From Lentisphaeria bacterium (GTDB lineage: Bacteria > Verrucomicrobiota > Lentisphaeria > Oligosphaerales > Oligosphaeraceae), in assembly GCA_016303095.1 (NCBI GenBank), contig JAEDMH010000126.1:1-6623 (forward strand): DNA of 6,623 nt. Reading direction: 5' to 3'. Made by a program: the position numbers and the translations under genes. Positions 1-6,559 of the stretch are shown here, one piece after another (positions within the stretch are counted from its first letter, which is position 1; the number at the start of each line of letters is the position of its first letter). Under the pieces are notes generated by a model. That model did no database searches. It was not told the DNA's origin and saw nothing but the letters and a program-made list of their open reading frames with translations.

Positions 1-80
1 CCTCCTCCGTGGCTTCCGTGCGCCGCATAGCGGCGTTTCCGTGTCCCCCGTGTTTCAATCTCTGTGTGTCCTCTCCGTGG
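1..80. repeat. Degenerate CCGTG / CACGG intergenic repeat tract
   Basis: The motif CCGTG occurs at 7-11, 16-20, 39-43, 48-52 and 75-79, with a variant CTGTG at 62-66, usually preceded by a pyrimidine stretch. Read on the minus strand this is a run of CACGGA/CACAGA units. Two neighbouring pairs are exactly 9 bp apart (7 to 16, 39 to 48). The tract starts one base after the stop codon of the leftward permease gene, so it would lie in that gene's 3' untranslated region. From general knowledge, similar ACACGGAG-rich tracts recur between genes in several environmental bacterial lineages, but I cannot count copies here. It may continue left of position 1. No convincing reading frame lies in it. Confidence 0.6.
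21..35. repeat. Perfect GC-rich hairpin inside the CCGTG tract
   Basis: CGCCGC at 21-26 pairs with GCGGCG at 30-35 around an ATA loop at 27-29, a perfect 6-bp stem. It sits between two CCGTG units (16-20 and 39-43). Removing the 15 bases would leave the units 8 bp apart, close to the 9-bp spacing of the neighbouring pairs. No T-run follows on either strand, so it is not a canonical intrinsic terminator. As RNA from the minus strand it could still stabilise the 3' end of the permease transcript. Confidence 0.6.
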
Positions 81-81
81 G

Positions 82-1773
82 CTAACCCCGGAAGATGGCG
101 CCCATCTTTTTTCCCAGGAGGGAGGCGGCCAGGAGATAGGAGGCTCCCAGGAAGAGCATTGTCCAGAGGCCCAGGGCGGCGGCCACGGAGGCTCCCTCCC
201 CCAGGAAAGAGGAGAGATCATAGATGGCCTTGGTGATGGGATAAAATTCCGCCTTTTGGGCCAGGAGGAGAGAATCGGAGACTTCCAGCATGGAGAAGCT
301 GAAGGTCAGGATGGCTCCGGCCAGGAGATTGGCGGAGATCAGGGGGACGGTGATGCGGCGGAAGATGGTGGTGCCGGAGGCGCCCAGGGAGGCCGCCGCC
401 TCCTCGAAGGCCACGGACGTCTGCTGGAGGCCTGCCACCGCCGCCCGCACCACATAGGGGATGCGTCGGATGGCATAGGAGATCACCAGGAGCGCCGTGG
501 GATTTTCCACAGGATTGAGGGCATGGAGGAGGCGTCCCCGGGCGGTCATGGCCAGATAGCCGAAGGCCACCACCAATCCGGGCACCGCCAGAGGGAGCAT
601 GGCCAGGGCATCCAGGAGCCATCCTCCCCGATGTCGGCCTCGTTCCACGGCCCAGGCGATGAAGATTCCCAGAGCCAGAGCCAGCACCAGAGCCAGGGCG
701 CAATATCGGAGGCTATTGAGAATGCTGGGCACCGTGAGATTGTGTCCCAGGGCGGTTTCCAGATGTTCCCAGGTGCCATGGAGAGGAAGGACGCTCCGAT
801 ACCATCCCTTGCCCAGGGCCAGCCCCGCCACCCCCAGATGGGGCAGGATGCCGGCGAAGGAGACCAGAGCGAAGGCAAGCCCCGCCAGGAAATTTCCGAC
901 GCCCCGAAGAGGAACGGGGGAGACGGCCCGTCCCGCCTTTCCCCACATGGCATAGTTTTCTCTCCCATAGCGGAATTTCGCCAGGAGATAGGCGGCAAGG
1001 GAGGCCACCATCATGACCGTCACCAGGGCGTAGGGCATGGGGTTATGTCCCATCTCACTGATGCCCAGAAAGATTTGAACAGGCGTAAGCCGTTCGTAGT
1101 TAAACATCAGGGGGGTGCCCAGCTCCGTGAAGGACCAGATAAAGACCAGAGTGCAGCCGGCAAAGAGTCCCGGGCGGATCAGAGGCAGGGTGATGGTGCG
1201 GAACCGTCGGAATCCGGTGCAGCCGCAATCTTCCGCCGCCTCCAGGAGAGCGGGATCCACGTTGGCGAAGGCGGCGGTGAGATTCAGATAGAGGATGGGA
1301 TGGAGATGGAGAGCCTCCAGGAGGATCACCGCCCCCATGCCTCCCGCCAGCCAGTCCGGCTCCCCCCCTGGCGCCAGAATCCCCAGGCGGAGCAGGAGCT
1401 GGTTCAGGGCGCCGTAGCGTCCCAGAATGGCCTGCATCCCCAGGGCCCCCACGAAAGGGGCGAGAATCATGGGCATGAGGAGCAGTCCGTTCCAAAGCCG
1501 GCTGCCCCAGAACCGGTATTGGCTGGAGAGCCAAGCCAAGGGGAGGGAGAGGGCCAGGGAGAGGAGGGTGGTTCCCCCCGCCACCAGGAAGGAATTCAGC
1601 AGTCCGTCCCGGTAGAGGGGATTTCGGAAGGTCTCCGCCAGGAAGAAAAGGGTGGTTTTCCCCCGCCCGTCCGTCAAGCCTCCCCGGAGGATCTCCCCCA
1701 CAGGCAGCAGGAAGAAGAGGCCGAAGAAGAGGAGGGTCAGGGCCAGGAAAAGAAAATGGAGTTTTTTTCCCAT
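82..1773 (-). CDS. ABC transporter permease, two fused domains (iron(III)/thiamine/phosphonate type)
   Basis: Inner-membrane channel subunit of a binding-protein-dependent importer, 563 residues, with both permease halves fused in one chain as in FbpB/AfuB-like proteins. About twelve hydrophobic segments are visible, roughly at 7-27, 60-82, 96-118, 144-166, 203-221, 245-266, 293-316, 352-375, 385-408, 425-440, 480-500 and 527-550. Each half carries the cytoplasmic EAA loop that docks on the ATPase: E178-A-A with G184 and I194-x-L-P197, and E458-E/A-A with G464 and V476-P-L. The linker around 267-291 (YGRENYAMWGKAGR) resembles that of iron(III) permeases. The start ATG is the first possible one after an in-frame stop (1804-1806), and no Shine-Dalgarno sequence precedes it. 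Length is normal and the gene looks intact. The binding protein and ATPase are not in the window. Upstream is a divergent gene, so partners must lie to the left or elsewhere. The substrate is undetermined: iron(III) is likely by family, while thiamine or 2-aminoethylphosphonate are alternatives. Confidence 0.93.
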   Translation of the reverse strand: MGKKLHFLFLALTLLFFGLFFLLPVGEILRGGLTDGRGKTTLFFLAETFRNPLYRDGLLNSFLVAGGTTLLSLALSLPLAWLSSQYRFWGSRLWNGLLLMPMILAPFVGALGMQAILGRYGALNQLLLRLGILAPGGEPDWLAGGMGAVILLEALHLHPILYLNLTAAFANVDPALLEAAEDCGCTGFRRFRTITLPLIRPGLFAGCTLVFIWSFTELGTPLMFNYERLTPVQIFLGISEMGHNPMPYALVTVMMVASLAAYLLAKFRYGRENYAMWGKAGRAVSPVPLRGVGNFLAGLAFALVSFAGILPHLGVAGLALGKGWYRSVLPLHGTWEHLETALGHNLTVPSILNSLRYCALALVLALALGIFIAWAVERGRHRGGWLLDALAMLPLAVPGLVVAFGYLAMTARGRLLHALNPVENPTALLVISYAIRRIPYVVRAAVAGLQQTSVAFEEAAASLGASGTTIFRRITVPLISANLLAGAILTFSFSMLEVSDSLLLAQKAEFYPITKAIYDLSSFLGEGASVAAALGLWTMLFLGASYLLAASLLGKKMGAIFRG

Positions 1774-1789
1774 GGGGAAAACAAGAAGG

Positions 1790-1795
1790 ATTATC
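1790..1795 (-). promoter_or_regulatory. Candidate -10 element (GATAAT) for the permease gene
   Basis: The minus strand reads GATAAT here, one base from the TATAAT consensus, 16 bases before the permease ATG. No TTGACA-like -35 hexamer is found at 16-18 bp. If used, transcription would begin only about ten bases before the start codon. That fits the lack of a Shine-Dalgarno sequence, but the call rests on one hexamer. Confidence 0.3.
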
Positions 1796-1831
1796 TTAAC
1801 GCCTCATTGGCGGAGCGGGAGAAGTCGCCGT

Positions 1832-1849
1832 CCAGGATCAAGATCCGGG
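1832..1849. promoter_or_regulatory. Central inverted repeat, operator-like dyad
   Basis: GGATC (1835-1839) and GATCC (1842-1846) are separated by AA and flanked, after one mismatch, by CC (1832-1833) and GG (1848-1849). The two-base centre is too small for a stable RNA hairpin loop, so a protein-binding site on DNA is the more natural reading. It lies near the middle of the divergent region, where one regulator could act on both genes. No regulator gene is nearby and the dyad could be due to chance. Confidence 0.3.
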
Positions 1850-1943
1850 CAGGAGGCTCATCCCACATCGGCGAGAACGGAGTGAAACCAAAAGGAACAA
1901 GGGAAGGCTCTCATCCAAGGGGCCACCACATGAAATCCAGGGC

Positions 1944-1949
1944 GATAAT
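1944..1949 (+). promoter_or_regulatory. Candidate -10 element (GATAAT) for the phosphoesterase operon
   Basis: GATAAT lies 25 bases before the ATG at 1975, in the most AT-rich part of the region, followed by TAATTTT. No TTGACA-like -35 box stands at 16-18 bp upstream and no extended TG is present. The predicted leader would be under about 20 bases. The same hexamer occurs as the candidate -10 of the divergent gene. Confidence 0.3.
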
Positions 1950-1974
1950 GTAATTTTGCCCCTGCGTTCCCATT

Positions 1975-2712
1975 ATGACGAAAATCGGTTTTTTCAGCGA
2001 TGTCCACGGCAATTTGGAGGCTCTGACGGCGATTCTCCATCGTCTGGATCAGCTCTCCTGCGACCTGCTGGTGTGCCTGGGAGATATTGTCGGATACGGC
2101 GCCAACCCCTCTGAATGCATCCAGATCATCCGGGAACGGGAAATCCCCTGCGTCATGGGAAACCATGACGAATACGCCTCCTCCTACATGACCCCCTCCG
2201 TGGCTCGGCTCCGCCCGGAAATCCTCAAATCCATTGAGTGGACCCAGTCCCAACTCTCCATTGAGGACATGAAATGGCTGGCGGAGCAACCCATGCGACT
2301 CCAGCTGGGAGAGGATATCGTGGCCCTCCATTCCTCCTTCGCCCGGGGACGCTGGGCCTACTGCTTGGACGAAGATACCTTCGCCGCCAACTTCGAACAC
2401 CAGGAATGCCCCCTGGCCTTCTGCGGACACTCCCACTCCCCTCTCATCGGCATCGACATGCCAGGACATGCCCCCTTTGTGGATTTCATCCGCCCCTACA
2501 CCATCCCCGATGACCACCGGGTCATGGTAAACGTGGGCAGCGTGGGACAGCCCCGGGACCGGGATCCCCGGGCCTGCGCCTGCCTCTACGAGGTGGAGAA
2601 GCGCCATCTGGAACTCATCCGGGAACCCTACGATATTGAGATGGCCCAGAACAAAATCTACATGGCCCGTCTCCCGGAGAAGTTCGGCCTGCGTCTCGCC
2701 ATCGGCCGATAG
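1975..2712 (+). CDS. Calcineurin-like metallophosphoesterase (YfcE/MJ0936-type)
   Basis: Cytoplasmic metal-dependent phosphoesterase of 245 residues, a usual length for this subfamily. All metal-site motifs are present in order: D9-x-H11 (SDVHGN), G36-D37 followed by the characteristic IVGYGANP, G62-N-H-D65, H119, and G151-H-S-H154. The segment NVGSVGQPRDRD near 186-197 and the C-terminal LPEKFGLRLAIGR ending are typical of the bacterial group often annotated as metallophosphoesterase or diadenosine-tetraphosphatase-like. No signal peptide or membrane segment is seen. The ATG is the first start after an in-frame TAA (1951-1953), and no Shine-Dalgarno sequence precedes it. It is the first gene of a probable three-gene operon: 12 bases separate its stop from the next chosen start. 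Family members hydrolyse phosphodiesters or phosphomonoesters. The physiological substrate cannot be read from the sequence. Confidence 0.95.
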   Translation: MTKIGFFSDVHGNLEALTAILHRLDQLSCDLLVCLGDIVGYGANPSECIQIIREREIPCVMGNHDEYASSYMTPSVARLRPEILKSIEWTQSQLSIEDMKWLAEQPMRLQLGEDIVALHSSFARGRWAYCLDEDTFAANFEHQECPLAFCGHSHSPLIGIDMPGHAPFVDFIRPYTIPDDHRVMVNVGSVGQPRDRDPRACACLYEVEKRHLELIREPYDIEMAQNKIYMARLPEKFGLRLAIGR

Positions 2713-2716
2713 GGGA
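2711..2716 (+). promoter_or_regulatory. Ribosome binding site AGGGGA overlapping the upstream stop codon
   Basis: AGGGGA shares its first two bases with the TAG stop (2710-2712) of the phosphoesterase gene. It is only 2 bases from a GTG at 2719 but 8 bases from the ATG at 2725, which makes 2725 the better start. The overlap suggests translational coupling between the two genes. Confidence 0.5.
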
Positions 2717-2724
2717 CCGTGGCC

Positions 2725-4344
2725 ATGGCCGGACAAGAAAAGCCCATGGCGAATCCCCAGGGAACCCCGGCGGGGAGCAAGGACGCAGGGGAGGAATTGC
2801 TCCATCGCCTAAGGGATCTGGAGGACCTGAATCCGGATCTCTCGGAGGGGGAGATCGCCCATCTAGAAGCGCTATGCCGGCAATGCGGGCCGGAGAACTT
2901 TCCGGTCCTGGCCCGCCAGGTGCGCCATCTGGTGGAACTCTATTTGGCCATGCCCACCTTGGAAGTGGGGCGCTCTATCTTGGGGGAATATTCCCGTTGG
3001 TTGGAGGCGGGGGCGGCCCGTCTTCTGGCCGCCCGGGAGATTGCGCCGCGCCAGGCATTGCCCCCTGCCGCCTCGGGGGGCTGCTCCCGGGAATTGGTGC
3101 TCTACACTCCCTTCCAATACACGGCATTGGAACGCTGTCGCATCATGAGCCAGACGGAGGTGCCGGAGACGCTCTCCCGGGCGGCGGACGCCTTCCGGCG
3201 ACGGGTGGAGGTGGTGGATACGGTCTTCGGCATCGGCTTCCGGCTGCTGTGGCTCCTGGATCCCCAGCAATTCCAGGCCTGGGCCACCGACTATTTGACG
3301 GAGAACGAGGGGAAGTTGGCCCCGGAGGTCATCCGGGACATCCTATGGGTGATGCGCCAGACCTCCGCCCTCTCCCCCTCCATGACCGAATGGCTTCTCC
3401 GCTGGTGCGGGGACATGGCGCTGCTGGAGGACTGGCCCCGGGTGGTCACCCAGGCCGACCGCCTGGCGGATCGGCTCTACCTCCTGACCTGGGCTAAGAC
3501 CATCCACACCCCCAGAAATGTCCAATTGGCCCACCTGAAGCTGATGGCGGAGACGGGACGGATGAACGAGGAGCGACTCCTGGGCTGGCTGGAGAATTCA
3601 CTCCAGGAGTTTGGGACCGCCGTGGCTCGCTTCCTCTCCTTCGACCGGGAGGTCTCCTCCCCCCAGGACGCCCAATGGCTCCACTGCACCCTTTTGGCGG
3701 AACTCCAGGGCATGGAGGCCACTTACCAGCCCATCCTGGTCCTCTCCGACCTCCTCCTGCGGCTGCCCGACGGCGCCATGAAACTGGCCATGGCCTTTCT
3801 GGGCATCGCCGGGCAGAGCCTCCGGGAATGGGAGGCCGCCATCCGGAGGTTCTCCGAGAAGCTCATCCGCCGGGCCTTCCTCCTGGATCTGAAAGAGGGA
3901 AGAACTCCCGTGGAGACCATCCGGAAATTCACCTTCGGCGATGAAACGGCCTTCGCCCAAATCTGCAACGAATTGGATTTGATCCGGCAGCAGTTCGACT
4001 CCATCGCCCAGCGGGAGAAAGCCATCCAGCGTCTGGGCGTCTATTACGCCAGCTTCCGCCGGGCCCCCATGCTGGGTCAGGAGGTGGGGCGACGCTATCG
4101 CCGATTGGCCAAAATGCTCCACGAGGATTTTCTGTTGAACCACCTGACTCCTGAGGAATTGGATCGTTTTCAAGCCCGGGGGTTCCTCCAGGAGCTCTAT
4201 TCCATGGCCGCCCGGGCCAAACGCTTCCTGGATCACCGTCGCGCCCTGGACATGACGGTGGAGGAGATGGTGGCCTCCCAGATGGAGTTCGTGGAGGAGT
4301 GCCGCACCCGGCGCCTGGCCATGCTCCGTCATACCTTGGGATGA
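2725..4344 (+). CDS. Unrecognised all-helical soluble protein, about 539 residues
   Basis: I do not recognise a family. The chosen ATG gives 539 residues. A GTG at 2719 would add two residues, and another in-frame ATG lies at 2746. There is no signal peptide or membrane span, so a cytoplasmic protein is expected. After a low-complexity, probably flexible N-terminus (about the first 20 residues), the sequence is nearly all amphipathic helix rich in Leu, Ala, Glu and Arg, with very little beta or loop signature. It could form a helical-repeat or bundle scaffold. A CxxC pair occurs near residues 51-54, but other cysteines are scattered and no zinc site is evident. The C-terminus is strongly charged (RRLAKMLHED, KRFLDHRRAL, EECRTRRLAM) and may be coiled. 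No nucleotide-binding, protease or other catalytic motif is visible. Base and codon use match the flanking genes. It sits 12 bases after the phosphoesterase gene and 10 bases before the VWA gene, so a joint role is plausible but unproven. Confidence 0.85.
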   Translation: MAGQEKPMANPQGTPAGSKDAGEELLHRLRDLEDLNPDLSEGEIAHLEALCRQCGPENFPVLARQVRHLVELYLAMPTLEVGRSILGEYSRWLEAGAARLLAAREIAPRQALPPAASGGCSRELVLYTPFQYTALERCRIMSQTEVPETLSRAADAFRRRVEVVDTVFGIGFRLLWLLDPQQFQAWATDYLTENEGKLAPEVIRDILWVMRQTSALSPSMTEWLLRWCGDMALLEDWPRVVTQADRLADRLYLLTWAKTIHTPRNVQLAHLKLMAETGRMNEERLLGWLENSLQEFGTAVARFLSFDREVSSPQDAQWLHCTLLAELQGMEATYQPILVLSDLLLRLPDGAMKLAMAFLGIAGQSLREWEAAIRRFSEKLIRRAFLLDLKEGRTPVETIRKFTFGDETAFAQICNELDLIRQQFDSIAQREKAIQRLGVYYASFRRAPMLGQEVGRRYRRLAKMLHEDFLLNHLTPEELDRFQARGFLQELYSMAARAKRFLDHRRALDMTVEEMVASQMEFVEECRTRRLAMLRHTLG

Positions 4345-4354
4345 CCCTCACCCC

Positions 4355-6559
4355 ATGGCTCTCTCCTTCTCCCCCCTCCTCTCCCCCTGGCTCGTCCTCC
4401 CCAGCGCCCTCCTGCTGGCGGCGCTGGCCTGCCTCCTCTGGAGAGAGCAGCGCCCCTCCCTTCCCCTCTCCCTCCGCAACGCACTGCTTCTCCTCCGCCT
4501 CCTCCCTCTCCTTCTCCTCTCCCTCTGGTGCCTCCGCCCCGTCCGGCAACACGATCGCCTCATCCCCAACGCCTCCCATATCCTGGTCTTGACCGACGCT
4601 ACTGCCTCCATGGGACTGCGGCAGGATTGCCCTGACTCCCAGGGACGAAGGACCACACGCTGGGAAGCCGCCAACGCCCAGATCGCCACCGCCCCCTCTC
4701 ATCTCCCCCTCCACCTCTGGCGGGTGGGCACCCAGGAAGCTCCCGCCCTCCCCTGGCTCGCCCCCACCCCCTTCACCCCCATTCCCGGAGAAACCGACCT
4801 AGGCGCCGCCCTGGAGGCCCTGGCGGAGGAGAAGCGTCGTCCCGGGGCGACACCCATTCGGGGGGCCCTGCTTCTCTCCGACGGGAGAGACTGGGGAGGG
4901 CAGTGGATTCTCCAAGCCAAGCGCCTGGCGGAAGAGGGCTTGCCGGTCTCCACCCTATGCCTGGGAGATCCCAATCCTCCCCGGGATCTGAAGCTGGAAT
5001 TCGATGCCCGCACCCCCCATCGCCTTTCGGTGGGAGAAGAGGGGCAGGTCTTCCTGCGGCTCACCAGCCATCTTCCCCATTCCCAGAAACTGACGGTGGG
5101 GCTTCGGGAATGGGGGGGAGAACTTCTGGAGCAGACGGAACTCCTCCTCTCCCCCGGGGAGCAAACCACCGTCAGCCTGCCTCTGCCTCCCTCTCCCATT
5201 CCGGGAGAACGAGTCTTCCAGGCGGAAATTTCCCGGGTGCCCGGCGACGAACTGCCCGAGAACAACGTCGCCTACCACGTGGTGGAGTATCCGCCTCCCC
5301 CCAAACGGACAGTCCTGTATTTGGGACGCCAATTGAGCTGGGAATGGCGCTTCCTCCGTCGAGCCCTGGAACCTCTTCCCCGCCTGGAAGTGCAGGCCGC
5401 CATCCGCCTGCTTCCCCCCGAACAGGAAAAGAAGCTGTCCCCAGGCTGGCGCCCCCAACATCCCTTCTTCTCCCTGGGCCCAAAGGAACGACAGGATTTC
5501 CCGAAAAGCGCCGAGGAATACGCCCCTGGGGATGTGGTGATCCTGTCGGCGCAAACGGCGGCGGAGATGTCCCCGGCCCAGCAGGAAGCCCTCCTGGCCT
5601 TCGTGCAAGACCAAGGAGGAGGCGTGCTTTGGCTGGGAGAGGGAGACGGACTCCCCCCCCTCCTCGCTCCCCTGATGCCAGGGAAAACCTTCCAGACCCG
5701 GCGCAGCGACGGCAAGAGCCAGGTGGAGATTGCCGGGGAGCGGCTGGTCTTCGAGGGACTCTTTCTGCAGCCAGAACCCCTCCCCCCCAATGCCCCCTAC
5801 ACCCTGTGCCTGGAGCCGCGACGGACTGCACGGGTGGTCCTCCAGAATGAAAATGGCCTCCCCTTGATGCTGGTGGAAGGAAATTGCGGGGCAGGAAGGG
5901 CCGCTTGGTGCGGACTCACGGAAACCTGGCGCTGGGCCTTCCACCCCTCCCCCGAGAACACCCCAAAACTCCACCCCGTCTTCTGGCAACAACTCCTCGC
6001 CTGGCTGGCGGAAAACCGACAGCCGCCTCTGGAAATGGAACTGCCCCCGGACGGCCTCACCGCACACCAGGAAAACACCATCGCCCTCCGCGTCCTAGGC
6101 CCCGATTTCCGCCCGGCGGAAAACGCCCAGGCAAGCCTCACCGTCCTCTCCCAGGATGCCCCCCGGGAAACCCTCCCCCTTGCCCCAGATCCGGAAGAAC
6201 CTGGACGCTTCCTGGGACGCTATACCCCAAAAAATCCCGCCCCCGTCCAACTCCTTTTCCATGCCCAAATCACCCCCGACGCTCCGCCGATGACCTTGGA
6301 AAAGAAGGTGGTGGCACACGCCAGCGGACGGGAAGAGGAGGATCTTTCCGCCCAACCCCATCTCCTGCGGGATGTGGCCCGGATCACCGGAGGACGCTTC
6401 TTCCAGAAGAAAGTGAACTGGGAAGAAATCCCCCTGTCCCAGGATGTCCCCAGGGAACGACAGGAAACACCCCTGCTCCCCCCCTATCCCCTTGTCCTCG
6501 CCACCCTGGCCTGCCTGCTCCTGGAATATCTTCTCCGCCGCCGAAATGGACTGGCATGA
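4355..6559 (+). CDS. Membrane-anchored VWA / GATase-like-fold protein
   Basis: Large inner-membrane protein of 734 residues. Order: two N-terminal membrane helices (about 11-29 and 42-60), a VWA domain (about 74-205), an Ig-like beta region (about 211-310, ending PGDELPENN), a class I glutamine-amidotransferase-like fold (about 318-555; VLYLGRQLSWEWRFLRRAL, then DVVILSAQTAAEMSPAQQEA, then WCGLTETWRWAF), a second beta-rich region (about 565-655), an LRDVARITGGRFF segment, and a C-terminal helix (about 709-727) followed by RRR. Arginines between helices 1 and 2 and at the C-terminus suggest the large central part faces the periplasm. The metal site (MIDAS) is nearly complete: D81-x-T83-x-S85, T147, D176, with Thr in place of the usual second Ser. 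No GxCxG nucleophile elbow is seen, so the GATase-like fold is probably non-catalytic. The ATG is 10 bases after the previous stop with no clear Shine-Dalgarno, implying coupling. Relatives often sit with MoxR, DUF58 and BatA genes, absent here. Exact function is unknown. Confidence 0.9.
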   Translation: MALSFSPLLSPWLVLPSALLLAALACLLWREQRPSLPLSLRNALLLLRLLPLLLLSLWCLRPVRQHDRLIPNASHILVLTDATASMGLRQDCPDSQGRRTTRWEAANAQIATAPSHLPLHLWRVGTQEAPALPWLAPTPFTPIPGETDLGAALEALAEEKRRPGATPIRGALLLSDGRDWGGQWILQAKRLAEEGLPVSTLCLGDPNPPRDLKLEFDARTPHRLSVGEEGQVFLRLTSHLPHSQKLTVGLREWGGELLEQTELLLSPGEQTTVSLPLPPSPIPGERVFQAEISRVPGDELPENNVAYHVVEYPPPPKRTVLYLGRQLSWEWRFLRRALEPLPRLEVQAAIRLLPPEQEKKLSPGWRPQHPFFSLGPKERQDFPKSAEEYAPGDVVILSAQTAAEMSPAQQEALLAFVQDQGGGVLWLGEGDGLPPLLAPLMPGKTFQTRRSDGKSQVEIAGERLVFEGLFLQPEPLPPNAPYTLCLEPRRTARVVLQNENGLPLMLVEGNCGAGRAAWCGLTETWRWAFHPSPENTPKLHPVFWQQLLAWLAENRQPPLEMELPPDGLTAHQENTIALRVLGPDFRPAENAQASLTVLSQDAPRETLPLAPDPEEPGRFLGRYTPKNPAPVQLLFHAQITPDAPPMTLEKKVVAHASGREEEDLSAQPHLLRDVARITGGRFFQKKVNWEEIPLSQDVPRERQETPLLPPYPLVLATLACLLLEYLLRRRNGLA
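4502..4525 (+). repeat. Pyrimidine mirror repeat (H-DNA-type) inside the VWA gene
   Basis: The 11-base arm at 4502-4512 (CTCCCTCTCCT) is mirrored exactly by 4515-4525 (TCCTCTCCCTC) around TC at 4513-4514. The whole element lies in an uninterrupted 29-base pyrimidine run (4498-4526). Two further pure pyrimidine runs lie just upstream, at 4359-4388 (30 bases) and 4453-4475 (23 bases). Mirror-symmetric polypurine-polypyrimidine tracts can form intramolecular triplex DNA. The stretch encodes the second membrane helix in Leu, Ser and Pro codons, so composition alone could explain it. Confidence 0.55.

Larger units (their letters stand above)
1774..1974. other. Divergent intergenic region between permease and phosphoesterase genes
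   Basis: This 201-bp stretch separates two divergently transcribed genes and must hold both promoters. It contains a GATAAT element near each gene and an 18-bp dyad near the middle, each listed separately. An AGGAGG at 1851-1856 has no start codon at a useful distance on the plus strand. Long open frames cross the region on both strands, but each is an extension of a frame antisense to a real gene. I see no credible small gene, riboswitch or terminator here. Confidence 0.7.

Noticed and set aside
1..80. A CRISPR array or intrinsic terminator in the left-end repeats.
   Set aside because: The units are short, degenerate and about 9 bp apart with no spacers. The hairpin is not followed by a T-run on either strand.
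82..1773. About fifteen CCAGGA(A/G) hexamers on the plus strand of the permease region, almost none in reverse, suggesting a skewed Chi- or uptake-like signal.
   Set aside because: On the coding strand these are CTCCTGG-type Leu-Leu/Ala and Ile-Leu codon pairs in a Leu-rich membrane protein. The rightward genes show the hexamer in both orientations.
64..1953. A 629-codon open frame on the plus strand, antisense to the permease gene.
   Set aside because: Its product is low-complexity, rich in Gly, Gln, Glu and His, and has no domain. The opposite strand encodes a complete permease with both EAA loops. It is an antisense shadow of codon bias.
1944..1962. A possible Fur box, because GATAAT is the Fur hexamer unit and the divergent permease may carry iron.
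   Set aside because: Only one hexamer matches on each side. The following bases do not continue the repeated hexamer pattern.
1858..2805. A 315-codon open frame on the minus strand covering the phosphoesterase gene and part of the divergent region.
   Set aside because: The plus-strand phosphoesterase has every family motif, and the antisense product shows none. Its end in the intergenic region is only an extension of that shadow.
3598..6067. Long minus-strand open frames opposite the helical-protein and VWA genes (for example 3598-4332 and 4955-6067).
   Set aside because: They are compositional mirrors of the sense genes with no recognisable domains and no sensible starts or spacing.
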